This document shows positions 5,862-13,068 of a stretch of DNA of 25,969 nt, piece after piece; position 1 is the stretch's first letter; every line of letters begins with the position of its first letter. The notes under the pieces are model-generated. The model had not been told where the DNA came from. It ran no database searches and saw nothing but the letters and a program-made list of their open reading frames with translations. The translations under genes and the position numbers were made by a program. The stretch comes from a virus: IMG/VR virus record IMGVR_UViG_3300044638_007414, positions 1 to 25,969 of that record; one strand, given 5' to 3'.

Positions 5862-6896
5862 TTATCTACCACTACTTTTTATTCTCCACGGAGAATTTTG
5901 TCCAGGTCCACCTTGTGCTCTTCCTGTCAAAATATCTAAGATATTATCAAATTTTTTCCCTCTACCAGCAATTCCCCACTCACCATAATGTTCATCATTA
6001 CATGCTTGAACAATTCTCTTTGCTTTGGTCATTGTTGAAGGTTCTACAACAATACTATTTCTTCTTTTGAATCCTTCATACCAATCTTCAATATTTTTTC
6101 TACAAACATTTTTATCAACTGATTGATTCGAAATAATATCTCCTAAGATGGTATCATCTTTACCACTCATGGTAGATTGTAAATTTGGATCATACCACAT
6201 GACTAAACCATTAGGGAATAAGTCACCTGGTGCTCCTAGTTCTTTATCTGTAATTTTAACCATCGTAGATTGTTCGACTCTTGTAGGGTTAAGTTTGTAA
6301 CCTCTTGTGGTAAATCTATCAATGAAATCTAATTGGTCTTGATTGAATTGTGTTGTGGACGTATTTGGAGTAAATGTGGTTGAATCTCCCTTTGGTCTAT
6401 AAAGTGTCACATTACCTATAACTATTTTGTCAAAAACTTTATCTAAAGTTGTCAAATCAACACCTTCGGCCTTTAATGTTTCTAATTTTTTCCAATTTTT
6501 TTTCATTTCAGTTGCAATTTTGGAATCTATTTCTGCTTGTGTTGCAGCAGTAACCGCCTGTGCTGCAGCTTGTTGAACTTCCGTACAATCCCATTTACCT
6601 GGAAGGAATTCGAATTTACCGTCAGCATTAAAAATACCAGCTCTACCGTCAGCAAAGAAATATCTAAATTTACCAGGAGTTTTTGTACTCTCTTGTTTAA
6701 TCGCAAATTGTAATGCAGGGTTCTTACTTTGCATTGTCACAATTTTACCGTTCTTTATACATCCGTCAGTTAATATTTTATTTAATTGACTTTTTAAATC
6801 AGTAACAGCTTGTTCTGAGATTAAAGGTTTTTTCATTTTGGAATGCATTTCCAAAATTGATTCTCTATCTATTTGAGTGATATTATTCATTTTCAT
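5862..6896 (-). CDS. Hypothetical virion-associated protein with [I/L]xEQ leader
   Basis: 344 residues, no signal peptide or membrane segment. The leader DRESILEMHSKMKKPLISEQ ends in ISEQ at residues 26-29, like the genes on either side. An aromatic and Gly-rich segment follows (FRYFFADGRAGIFNADGKFEFLPGKW), then an Ala/Gln-rich helix, and a basic C terminus (GKKFDNILDILTGRAQGGPG). ATG 6896 or the ATG two codons later could be the start. It is followed closely by the 5857 gene and preceded by the PG-binding gene, forming a short operon. Probably a virion or internal head component; no family recognised. Confidence 0.8.
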   Translation of the reverse strand: MKMNNITQIDRESILEMHSKMKKPLISEQAVTDLKSQLNKILTDGCIKNGKIVTMQSKNPALQFAIKQESTKTPGKFRYFFADGRAGIFNADGKFEFLPGKWDCTEVQQAAAQAVTAATQAEIDSKIATEMKKNWKKLETLKAEGVDLTTLDKVFDKIVIGNVTLYRPKGDSTTFTPNTSTTQFNQDQLDFIDRFTTRGYKLNPTRVEQSTMVKITDKELGAPGDLFPNGLVMWYDPNLQSTMSGKDDTILGDIISNQSVDKNVCRKNIEDWYEGFKRRNSIVVEPSTMTKAKRIVQACNDEHYGEWGIAGRGKKFDNILDILTGRAQGGPGQNSPWRIKSSGR

Positions 6897-6910
6897 ATTC
6901 TTTTTAAAAT

Positions 6911-7957
6911 TTAGAATTCGGTGTCAACGCTGATACGTTGTTCTTCACCAGAAATTTCAGGGTCTTCTTCTGTAGTTTTACCACATATTTTATCAACATC
7001 AGCATCTGTGAAAGAATCAAATCCTTTTGCTTTCAATGCCTTTTGTGTGTTTGGTCCAAATTTACCATCAGTGGTCAATCCTCCTAAACATCCTTGGACT
7101 TTCCTAATCGCTTCTGATTTACATCCAAAAGAATAGGTTCCTGAACAATCTTTATATCCACTTTTACCTCCTTTACATTTTTCTTGATTAGGGTTGACGG
7201 TACAATCTACTTCAACGGTTTCATCTTTAATGGTTAATAAAGAATCTTCAACACAGTTTCTGATTGGTCTGAAAATTTGTTTCCATTCAGATTCTGCATC
7301 TATATCACTATCTAAATCATCAAACAAATCACCACTATCAGAATTTTTGTTATAATATTGTACTAAAGCACAAAAATCAGATGCGGTAGCCCCTTCTAGT
7401 TGTTTGAACGCTCCAAATAATTTTTCTTCATCTGTTCCTCCTCTGAATCCGTAACTATCATTTATGATAGCGTCTTCAATATCATCACTAATTGAACGTA
7501 AATCAGTATCTTGAAGTTTACGAGGTAATTTGGCAATCTTAGATGCTTCCGAAGAACACATCTCAAACATCTTTTTAACTTTATTTGCACCTGTGTCTTT
7601 AGTTATTAACCAATATGCTAATGGTAGAAGACCTAAACCTACCGCGCCTCCAATAACTCCAAATCCAACTGTGGCTGCGGTTCCTGCTATAGTTCCCGCA
7701 GGTGTTAAGGCCAATCCCACAGAAGTTGCCAAACCTGGTAATGAAGCGATACTACCTGTTAATGATCCCGAAACTAGACCTGTCGCTGCGGCACCCGCCC
7801 CTAAACCAGCTCCTGCGACTGCCCCTGCAGCAGCGGGTGCTGCAAGTTGTTCAGAAATTGTTTCTTTATTTTCATTCAAAGTTTTTGAAGAATCATAATT
7901 CATCATCAACTTTATTCTTTCTAGTGCCTCTTGTGGGCTGTATTTTGGTTGTACCAT
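6911..7957 (-). CDS. Virion-type protein with Gly/Ala-rich hydrophobic region and PG-binding domain
   Basis: 348 residues. A leader (PQEALERIKLMMNYDSSKTLNEN) ends in TISEQ at residues 33-37. A long Gly/Ala-rich hydrophobic stretch covers about 38-118 and could span or insert into a membrane. A helical region (about 150-235) with GGTDEEKLFGAF and LVQYYNKNSDSGDL vaguely recalls annexin-type helical repeats. Near the C terminus, about residues 275-325, a peptidoglycan_binding_1-like domain is seen (AIRKVQGCLG...TDGKFGPNTQKALKAKG). Several Cys in this part could form disulfides. A plausible role is an internal protein that contacts the cell wall or membrane during DNA entry; this is inference. 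A TATTTAT box lies 18 bases upstream. Confidence 0.82.
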   Translation of the reverse strand: MVQPKYSPQEALERIKLMMNYDSSKTLNENKETISEQLAAPAAAGAVAGAGLGAGAAATGLVSGSLTGSIASLPGLATSVGLALTPAGTIAGTAATVGFGVIGGAVGLGLLPLAYWLITKDTGANKVKKMFEMCSSEASKIAKLPRKLQDTDLRSISDDIEDAIINDSYGFRGGTDEEKLFGAFKQLEGATASDFCALVQYYNKNSDSGDLFDDLDSDIDAESEWKQIFRPIRNCVEDSLLTIKDETVEVDCTVNPNQEKCKGGKSGYKDCSGTYSFGCKSEAIRKVQGCLGGLTTDGKFGPNTQKALKAKGFDSFTDADVDKICGKTTEEDPEISGEEQRISVDTEF

Positions 7958-7975
7958 GTGGAAATACTTTATTTT

Positions 7976-7982
7976 ATAAATA
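7976..7982 (-). promoter_or_regulatory. TATTTAT box upstream of 7957
   Basis: The minus strand reads ATATTTATAAAATAAAG, with the box 18 bases before the ATG. One of ten similar boxes. Confidence 0.4.
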
Positions 7983-7990
7983 TAACTTAA

Positions 7991-8227
7991 TTACCAAATT
8001 TGATTAGCTGACCCCCTTTTAAGTTCGGTATTCCATTTTTCTCCTGAAACTCCTAATCTATTGGCCTTTCCTCTTGTTATTGGGTAGGAGTCTGCCCACT
8101 TTGGAACCTTTCCTCCTCCACCTCCTGAAGCTGGTGGTGCGGCTTCTTGTTCACCCATTTCATTTTTATTTCCCATTTGAGAATACTTTGCAAAAAAATC
8201 TATGAGGAAGTCAATGTCTAATATCAT
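7991..8227 (-). CDS. Small hypothetical protein with Gly linker and basic tail
   Basis: 78 residues. A short hydrophobic/acidic start (MILDIDFLIDFFAKY) leads to an acidic/Ala-Pro segment, a five-Gly linker, and a C-terminal unit with Lys, Arg and Trp: KVPKWADSYPITRGKANRLG then SGEKWNTELKRGSANQIW. The two ends of that unit look like two diverged copies of a motif (RGKANRLG and KRGSANQIW). No family is recognised. It is the first gene of the minus-strand structural block and starts four bases after a TATTTAT box, so a leaderless transcript is likely. It is divergent from the lipoprotein gene at 8277 with only 49 bases between. Confidence 0.7.
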   Translation of the reverse strand: MILDIDFLIDFFAKYSQMGNKNEMGEQEAAPPASGGGGGKVPKWADSYPITRGKANRLGVSGEKWNTELKRGSANQIW

Positions 8228-8231
8228 TCTA

Positions 8232-8238
8232 ATAAATA
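8232..8238 (-). promoter_or_regulatory. TATTTAT box 4 bases before the start at 8227
   Basis: The minus strand reads ATATTTATTAGAATG. It lies next to the opposite-facing TTTG box of the 8277 promoter (8240-8243), so the two promoters share about 40 bases and could exclude each other. Confidence 0.45.
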
Positions 8239-8239
8239 T

Positions 8240-8272
8240 TTTGTATAATCAAAAAAAATTTCATTATATTTG
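8240..8272 (+). promoter_or_regulatory. Bacteroidetes-type promoter for the lipoprotein gene
   Basis: TTTG at 8240-8243, a 21-base spacer, and TATATTTG at 8265-8272. The ATG at 8277 is only four bases past the -7 box, so the mRNA should be leaderless or nearly so. Confidence 0.65.
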
Positions 8273-8276
8273 ACGC

Positions 8277-8807
8277 ATGAAGAAATTCACTCTGATAATC
8301 CTTTTACTCCTTTCATCTTGTCAATTCTACGTCACCGAAATCAAGGATGTTACGTTGAGTGGTAAGTACGTTGTTTCCAAATTGCAAATCACAAATGTCG
8401 ACCAAAATCAAACACGAGACGAAATTTATCTTGTTGGGGATGCGTATGTAAACAACAATCTTCCTCATCCATTCAATAATATCAAAATCAATAATTTTTA
8501 TCTTCACTTCGATTATTCTACGGTAAGAATGGATTTACGTGGTGTTACAAAATCAGGTGAAGATATTTGGGGATATGGATTATCACCAAACGAAATTTTT
8601 TATAAAACATTTGGGACGACCCCATTTCACTCAGGATATCTTCAATATCATTATACCTCCAAGAACGGAGGTCATGTTTCAATGACATTTATGATTGAAG
8701 ATGATGGAATGGAGACACTTCAGATTAAATCATCTGGTGCGTGGTTTGATGGTAAATTTGGACAAAAACAAGTTATGACAATCTTATTAACCCGAGTTGG
8801 CCCTTAA
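8277..8807 (+). CDS. Phage-encoded lipoprotein, unknown function
   Basis: 176 residues. The N terminus MKKFTLIILLLLSSC is a lipoprotein signal with lipobox LSSC (Cys15), so the mature protein should be lipid-anchored in the envelope. The rest is rich in beta-strand and aromatic residues (YLHFDYSTVRMDLRG, WGYGLSPNEIFYKTFG) and looks like a compact beta domain. It stands alone on the plus strand with its own host-type promoter, so it may be made early. Phage lipoproteins often block superinfection or modify the envelope; that role is only a possibility. Its stop overlaps the stop of the convergent gene at 8804. Confidence 0.8.
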   Translation: MKKFTLIILLLLSSCQFYVTEIKDVTLSGKYVVSKLQITNVDQNQTRDEIYLVGDAYVNNNLPHPFNNIKINNFYLHFDYSTVRMDLRGVTKSGEDIWGYGLSPNEIFYKTFGTTPFHSGYLQYHYTSKNGGHVSMTFMIEDDGMETLQIKSSGAWFDGKFGQKQVMTILLTRVGP

Positions 8808-9103
8808 AATAATTCACTATTGGGAAGTGATTTTGGATTAACGATATAATATTCGTTTAAAAAAGATATTAGTATATCTTCATCTAATTCAATTTTTACT
8901 TCTTCATATAAATCATCCTCAAGGTCATCATCAAAAAAATCAAAAGATTCTGTGATTAAGTCAAATCCATAACTCTCCATTACACTATAATGTATTGTAT
9001 CGATTCTTACAACATCTTCTTCATCTTCAATGGTTCTGAATGATACATCTACTAAATTAGTCTCATTATTAAAATAATAAGATACGATTTCCTTGATTTC
9101 CAT
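8804..9103 (-). CDS. Small acidic hypothetical protein
   Basis: 99 residues, very rich in Asp and Glu (DFFDDDLEDDLYEEVKIELDED) with alternating hydrophobics suggesting an alpha/beta fold. No signal or known motif. Its start is preceded by GTTTATAAATTG about 15 bases upstream, a partial match to a T4-like late promoter. It is separated from the upstream minus-strand gene by a strong terminator, so it is transcribed on its own. Ends overlap by four bases with the convergent lipoprotein gene. Confidence 0.7.
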   Translation of the reverse strand: MEIKEIVSYYFNNETNLVDVSFRTIEDEEDVVRIDTIHYSVMESYGFDLITESFDFFDDDLEDDLYEEVKIELDEDILISFLNEYYIVNPKSLPNSELF

Positions 9104-9171
9104 AATAATTTCAATTTATAAACAAATAGTTTGAAACAGAGTAAAATCCATATTTCTATAAATTTTTTTAT

Positions 9172-9198
9172 AAAAAAACCCCATATTTCTATGGGGTT
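9172..9198 (-). terminator. Intrinsic terminator after the 9247-10719 gene
   Basis: On the minus strand, AACCCCATA, a GAAA tetraloop and TATGGGGTT are followed by a run of T. A perfect 9-bp stem. Confidence 0.9.
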
Positions 9199-9201
9199 GA
9201 A

Positions 9202-9237
9202 ACTCATTTGAGTCGGTCCTACGAGACTATCATAGGA
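9202..9237 (-). other. Two small hairpins in the 3' leader to the terminator
   Basis: Between the stop at 9247 and the terminator lie ACTC/GAGT (9202-9213) and TCCTA/TAGGA (9217-9221/9233-9237). With the terminator they make three hairpins in a row at the mRNA 3' end. They might stabilise the message. Confidence 0.4.
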
Positions 9238-9246
9238 GGGGTAATT

Positions 9247-10719
9247 TTATTTTATAATTTTCATTCTATTCATCATTTTCATGACTTTTTCTTTCTGATT
9301 CATGAAAGATTCTTTCAAATCCTCGTCAATTTCAAATTCTTCTTCTGAATCTTCGTCTTCCATTTCTTCATTATAACTTGTTCTTTGGTATGGTCCTGCT
9401 TTACCTGGTCCTTCAGAATCAAAGTCATACGGAGGATCCATTTCACCATAAATCCCTTGAGATCCTGATACGTCGACTTCATCTATTTCATCTGCGAATG
9501 CCGATTCCATGAACATAAAGTCCTCTTCTTCCTCTTCTTCCTCGCGACCTTCACATTCTTCGTAATAACCTGAAATTAAATCCTCTCCGAACCAATCTTT
9601 ACAAATATCATGTAATTTATCAAAAAGGTCATCGTTTTCATAATCTTGTCCTGTTTCAGCAAAGAAACTATCGATTGCCGAAGAAATAATGTTGTCAGCG
9701 TATTCGAATTCATCACTAAAATCATGACACATATCCCATTGAGTTTTTTCATAATCAATAAAACTTAATAGGTTGTCATAAGTAATTCCTCTTCTTTTAT
9801 ATCTTATTTTATCCTCAGGTGACATTTCATGTTCTTCCATTTCTCCTTCAGTTGGATATACATCACCAGGTCCGTCAGAAACAAAGTCATATGCTCGTTT
9901 GATATTACTTAAGTCCATATCAGGTGTATTTCCACCGCCAGTATATCCTTGTTCATCAATAGTTTCAGTTCCTTTTAATAAATCTTTGTCAATAAGACCA
10001 ACTTTTACCAAACGATTCAATAATGTTTTTCTTGGTAATTTTCTCAAATATCTAATTACAATTGGTGGAATGTCTTCACCATATTGTCCAAACAAGTTAT
10101 TTAGAATTTCATTTTCTTGTGGAGTTGGAGTAAATGAAGCTCTTGCTCGAGATGCTTTCATACCTCTTTTACCTTTTTCATAAGGTTGGTCATCTGTTTC
10201 ATCTTCATCTATTTCATCACCAACTTGTAAGTCTTCGAATCCATCATCTTCATTGTCAGGATCTTCGTATTCACCTTCTTTATATAAATTTTTATGCATT
10301 TTTTCAAATGTATCAACACTATTAGATGGTCCTTCGATGTAATCAAACCCTGCAGATGGGTTCAAATCTTCCTCATCATAGATGTCGTCGAGTTTACCTG
10401 TGGTTTCGTCGATAAAGCTTTCCATTTTAGACCCACATTGTTCACAAACATCCTCTTTCATGGTACCACCACACTGTTCACACATTTCTTTTTCTTCAAC
10501 TTGTTCGTTGATTCCCATATTTGTATATTTCTTAACTTCACCTTTGTTGTTAACAACCAACCCCTCTTTATCACCTGCGAAATCATAAACATACAAAGGT
10601 TGTGTATTAGAAACCTGTGGTTGCATTGTTTGGTATCCGTTATACAAACTTTTGTGTTGGTCCAAAATATCTTGTTTCTCTGTTGCAGATAATTGACCTA
10701 ATCCGAAATATCCTCTCAT
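9247..10719 (-). CDS. Large acidic protein with zinc ribbon, probable structural or scaffold role
   Basis: 490 residues, strongly acidic through most of its length. The N terminus (GQLSATEKQDILDQHKSLYNGY) is helical, and GINEQ occurs at 69-73, matching the [I/L]xEQ motif of neighbouring proteins though further in. A zinc-ribbon-like CEQCGG...CEQCGS (two CxxC, about residues 79-98) follows. A short motif recurs three times: FDYIEGPS, YDFVSDGPG and YDFDSEGPG. The C terminus ends in a basic Met/Lys helix (EKVMKMMNRMKIIK). The acidic, repetitive make-up fits a prohead core or scaffold-like protein, but this is inference. A TATAAATA sequence, equal to the T4 late consensus, lies 17 bases upstream, and a terminator closes the gene. 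Confidence 0.8.
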   Translation of the reverse strand: MRGYFGLGQLSATEKQDILDQHKSLYNGYQTMQPQVSNTQPLYVYDFAGDKEGLVVNNKGEVKKYTNMGINEQVEEKEMCEQCGGTMKEDVCEQCGSKMESFIDETTGKLDDIYDEEDLNPSAGFDYIEGPSNSVDTFEKMHKNLYKEGEYEDPDNEDDGFEDLQVGDEIDEDETDDQPYEKGKRGMKASRARASFTPTPQENEILNNLFGQYGEDIPPIVIRYLRKLPRKTLLNRLVKVGLIDKDLLKGTETIDEQGYTGGGNTPDMDLSNIKRAYDFVSDGPGDVYPTEGEMEEHEMSPEDKIRYKRRGITYDNLLSFIDYEKTQWDMCHDFSDEFEYADNIISSAIDSFFAETGQDYENDDLFDKLHDICKDWFGEDLISGYYEECEGREEEEEEEDFMFMESAFADEIDEVDVSGSQGIYGEMDPPYDFDSEGPGKAGPYQRTSYNEEMEDEDSEEEFEIDEDLKESFMNQKEKVMKMMNRMKIIK

Positions 10720-10731
10720 AACTAATAGTTT

Positions 10732-10743
10732 TATTTATAAATA
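10732..10743 (-). promoter_or_regulatory. Late-promoter-like TATTTATAAATA upstream of 10719
   Basis: This palindrome contains both TATAAATA, the T4 late promoter consensus, and its reverse complement. It lies about 17 bases before the start codon. Confidence 0.5.
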
Positions 10744-10765
10744 CTTTTATTTCTTTGTTTTTTCA

Positions 10766-10797
10766 TTTGACATTATTTCAGATAAATTTTATTATTG
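10766..10797 (+). promoter_or_regulatory. Bacteroidetes-type promoter for the 10891 gene
   Basis: TTTG at 10766-10769, a 20-base spacer, and TATTATTG at 10790-10797 (one mismatch to TAnnTTTG). Transcription would begin close to 10804, the first base of the long stem. Confidence 0.5.
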
Positions 10798-10803
10798 TAT
10801 TAC

Positions 10804-10878
10804 ACAAGTGAGATCCGGATTTTCATCCGATAGTATCTTGGTAATTTATTTATCGCCTCAAACTACGGACTCACTTGT
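10804..10878 (+). promoter_or_regulatory. Structured 5' leader RNA before the 10891 gene
   Basis: ACAAGTGAG (10804-10812) pairs perfectly with CTCACTTGT (10870-10878); with one bulged A the stem extends by TCCG/CGGA (814-817/866-869 of this kilobase block). Inside, CGGAT-TTTC-ATCCG (10816-10829) and CGATA/TATCG (10828-10832/10851-10855) overlap and exclude each other, so two folds are possible. The stem begins about where transcription should start and ends 12 bases before the ATG. It matches no riboswitch class I know. Confidence 0.5.
10819..10843. repeat. 25-bp repeat, copy 1
   Basis: Matches 25767-25791 at 24 of 25 positions; both contain CGATAGTATCTTGGTA. On the minus strand this copy encodes ATG AAA AT..., then stops after eight codons, like a cut-off version of the gene start at 25774. 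Confidence 0.8.
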
Positions 10879-10890
10879 TATTTCTCTACT

Positions 10891-11145
10891 ATGACAATCA
10901 ACGACTACGATATCCACGAATACGCTGAAGGTGCCATCATCCTTGATGGACTTGACGAGGCAATCATTGGGATTGTTGAGGAGTTCGGTAACGGGCCTCG
11001 CATCCTTTATTCCAAAAACAAAATCCTTAACATTTTATGTGAAAGAGATTTAATGACCATGACTGAGGCTATGGAATTTTTTGATTATAACATCATCGGT
11101 CTTTATGCTGGTGAACAAAATCCAGTATTTTTGGTTTCTGAATAA
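10891..11145 (+). CDS. Conserved phage hypothetical protein
   Basis: 84 residues, acidic, soluble. The segment ILDGLDEAIIGIVEEFGNGPRILYSKNKIL, followed by MTEAMEFFDYNIIGLYAGEQNP, belongs to a small protein type I recognise from many large phages, without known function. It has an unusually long structured 5' leader for this window, suggesting post-transcriptional control. First gene of the plus-strand block. Confidence 0.85.
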   Translation: MTINDYDIHEYAEGAIILDGLDEAIIGIVEEFGNGPRILYSKNKILNILCERDLMTMTEAMEFFDYNIIGLYAGEQNPVFLVSE

Positions 11146-11161
11146 TTTTTTCTTATCTTTA
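11130..11161 (+). promoter_or_regulatory. Bacteroidetes-type promoter for the 11176 gene
   Basis: TTTG at 11130-11133, a 20-base spacer, TATCTTTA at 11154-11161 (one mismatch to TAnnTTTG). The ATG is 14 bases further on. Confidence 0.45.
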
Positions 11162-11175
11162 TAAAAAAGAACGAA

Positions 11176-11361
11176 ATGAAATGGGAAGTAAATCACAGTA
11201 AATTTAGAAAAGTTACGGGAAAATATTGGATAATTCCCTGTATATCTATTTGGTATGATCAATATTACTTCTTGGAATTAGGAGTAAACACCCCAGCCTT
11301 TGGTCTTAATGTTTCTTTTTTTAATTTTGCTTACGGAATAGTTATACAAAAGCAATATTAA
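11176..11361 (+). CDS. Small hypothetical protein, aromatic-rich
   Basis: 61 residues with many Trp, Tyr and Phe (KYWIIPCISIWYDQYYFLELG and SFFNFAYGIVIQ). The pattern suggests a small beta-sheet protein or a peripheral membrane protein. No family recognised. It is in the early-type plus-strand run and has its own candidate promoter. Confidence 0.65.
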   Translation: MKWEVNHSKFRKVTGKYWIIPCISIWYDQYYFLELGVNTPAFGLNVSFFNFAYGIVIQKQY

Positions 11362-11393
11362 TAAAATAATAAATTTTAATATACTTAAACAAC

Positions 11394-11612
11394 ATGCAAA
11401 CATTAGTTTTTAACACAAAAACCAAATCCGTCGTAGTTTACGAAGGAGAACTTCATTCAAAAATTCTTTATACTTTCCAAGACGTTCCAACCGTAAAAGT
11501 TTTGGACACCTACTACGAAGTTATGGTTAAACAAGCAAGTGAAGAAGGAGAGATAAGAGTACCTGTAGGTAGATTTCCAGTCTCTAATACAAACATGCTA
11601 ATCCAAAATTAA
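11394..11612 (+). CDS. Small hypothetical protein
   Basis: 72 residues, mainly predicted beta strands (MQTLVFNTKTKSVVVYEGEL, TVKVLDTYYEVMVKQ) with a C-terminal VPVGRFPVSNTNMLIQN. No signal or membrane segment. It begins a chain of genes that overlap or nearly touch as far as 17342. Function unknown. Confidence 0.75.
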   Translation: MQTLVFNTKTKSVVVYEGELHSKILYTFQDVPTVKVLDTYYEVMVKQASEEGEIRVPVGRFPVSNTNMLIQN

Positions 11613-11615
11613 ATT

Positions 11616-11819
11616 ATGACGAAAAAAATTGTAATTTTAATCAAAAGATTTTTGCCACCACTTTTGTTGGGAATTTTTTTAGTTTTTTCTCTCATACCAA
11701 TGACGGAATCTACAAATTTTTTTGTTTCGACAATCTCGACAATTTTGGGAGGAATTTTAATTTCACTTGTGTTTTATCTACTTTTTTTTCGTATCTTTAG
11801 GGGTACTGAAAAAAAATGA
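11616..11819 (+). CDS. Small two-helix membrane protein
   Basis: 67 residues: a basic N terminus (MTKKIVILIKR), two hydrophobic segments (about 12-28 and 38-58), and a basic C terminus (RIFRGTEKK). Both ends are probably cytoplasmic. Its stop overlaps the start of the RNA ligase (ATGA), so translation is coupled. No family recognised. Confidence 0.75.
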   Translation: MTKKIVILIKRFLPPLLLGIFLVFSLIPMTESTNFFVSTISTILGGILISLVFYLLFFRIFRGTEKK

Positions 11820-12871
11820 ACTTCGACTTAAACATATTGAACGATTACATAGATAAGGGTTTGGTGGTCAAAAATGACCATCCAACCCTTTCTTTATCTA
11901 TTTACAACTACACCAGAAAAACCCAATACGAAAAATTATGGGATAATATTACCAAAAGTTGTAGGGGATTAATTTTAGACAATCAAGGGAATGTAATCGC
12001 GAAGTCATTCGACAAGTTTTTCAATTTGGAGGAACTTTCCCACACCGAAATACCCAATGAAGATTTTGAAGTATATGAAAAACTTGATGGGTCTTTAGGA
12101 ATTTTGTTTTGGTATCAAGGTAAATGGATTATCGCTAGTAAGGGGTCATTTACTTCAGACCAATCAATAAAGGCAAAACAAATATTAGACGAAAAATATA
12201 ATGTGGAACCTATCCCAAAAGGGTACACTACTTTAGTCGAAATAATTTACCCTCAGAATAGAATTGTATGTGATTACGGTAGTGAAGAATCTTTGGTGGT
12301 GTTATCAATGATTAGTAATGCCAATGGTAAAGAACTTGAATATGATTCATTATTATTGATAAATAAAGAAACTAATATTCCCGTAGTCAAAAAATACGAT
12401 GGAATTCAAGACTACAAGAGTCTTAAATCCACTATCTCCAAAGAAAGGGAGGGTTATGTTGTTAAATTCAGAAGTGGTCTTAGAATGAAGATAAAAGGGG
12501 AAGATTATGTTTATCTTCACAGATTATTAACTGAGTTTTCAAATGCCCATATTTGGGAATATTTGAAAGATAATAAGGATTTGAATGTATTATTGGATAG
12601 CGTCCCTGATGAATTTGATTCTTGGGTTAAAACTACCGTAAAAGATTTGGTTGTCAGATATGAAAATATCCTCAAAGATTACACTGAGATATTCAATGGA
12701 CTGAAATCCAAAAATTTAGACTCAAAAGATTTTGCCGAGAATGCGAAAGGATATGACCATCCATCAATATTATTCAGTATGTTAAACGGGAAAGACGTTT
12801 CTCCATTTATTTGGAAATTAATAAAACCTGAGTACAGTAAACCATTTTGGCAAAAGGTAGGTGAATCATGA
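11816..12871 (+). CDS. T4 Rnl1-type RNA ligase
   Basis: ATP-dependent RNA ligase that seals RNA nicks by adenylating a lysine. Nucleotidyltransferase motif I is EKLDGS with Lys89; motif IIIa includes TTLVEIIYP (Glu142); motif IV is EGYVVKF (212-218); motif V is KIKG (225-228). The upstream CRGLIL and KFFNLEE segments are typical of the Rnl1 family. The length, 351 residues, fits the family, including the C-terminal helical domain that recognises tRNA in T4. In T4 the enzyme repairs tRNA cut by host anticodon nucleases; a similar role is likely with the five phage tRNAs in this window. No polynucleotide kinase/phosphatase is visible here. Confidence 0.93.
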   Translation: MNFDLNILNDYIDKGLVVKNDHPTLSLSIYNYTRKTQYEKLWDNITKSCRGLILDNQGNVIAKSFDKFFNLEELSHTEIPNEDFEVYEKLDGSLGILFWYQGKWIIASKGSFTSDQSIKAKQILDEKYNVEPIPKGYTTLVEIIYPQNRIVCDYGSEESLVVLSMISNANGKELEYDSLLLINKETNIPVVKKYDGIQDYKSLKSTISKEREGYVVKFRSGLRMKIKGEDYVYLHRLLTEFSNAHIWEYLKDNKDLNVLLDSVPDEFDSWVKTTVKDLVVRYENILKDYTEIFNGLKSKNLDSKDFAENAKGYDHPSILFSMLNGKDVSPFIWKLIKPEYSKPFWQKVGES

Positions 12872-13068
12872 AACCAAGTTTAGAAAAAATATTAGACAAT
12901 CACATAGTTCACACCGGATTTTTTGATAGAAATTCAGTTGAAAAATGTATGGAACAATCTTATGATTTGGGGACTAAAGAATTCGTTGAATGGCTACAAA
13001 AACAAGATTACCTCTCCGACAACATAAACTACATCATCGAAGAATGGAAGAACCAAAATAAATTATGA
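12868..13068 (+). CDS. Small hypothetical protein after RNA ligase
   Basis: 66 residues, soluble and helical, with Trp/acidic segments (FVEWLQKQDYLSDNINYIIEEW). Starts within the ligase stop (ATGA) and its own stop overlaps the next start in the same way. Function unknown; tight coupling suggests co-expression with the ligase. Confidence 0.75.
   Translation: MKPSLEKILDNHIVHTGFFDRNSVEKCMEQSYDLGTKEFVEWLQKQDYLSDNINYIIEEWKNQNKL

Noticed and set aside
7530-7898. Plus-strand frame of 122 codons rich in Pro/Ala
   Set aside because: It lies opposite the Gly/Ala-rich hydrophobic region of the 6911-7957 gene and has no promoter or family.
10294-10692. Plus-strand Phe/Leu/Cys-rich frame of 132 codons
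   Set aside because: It is antisense to the acidic 9247-10719 gene and shows no start signals.
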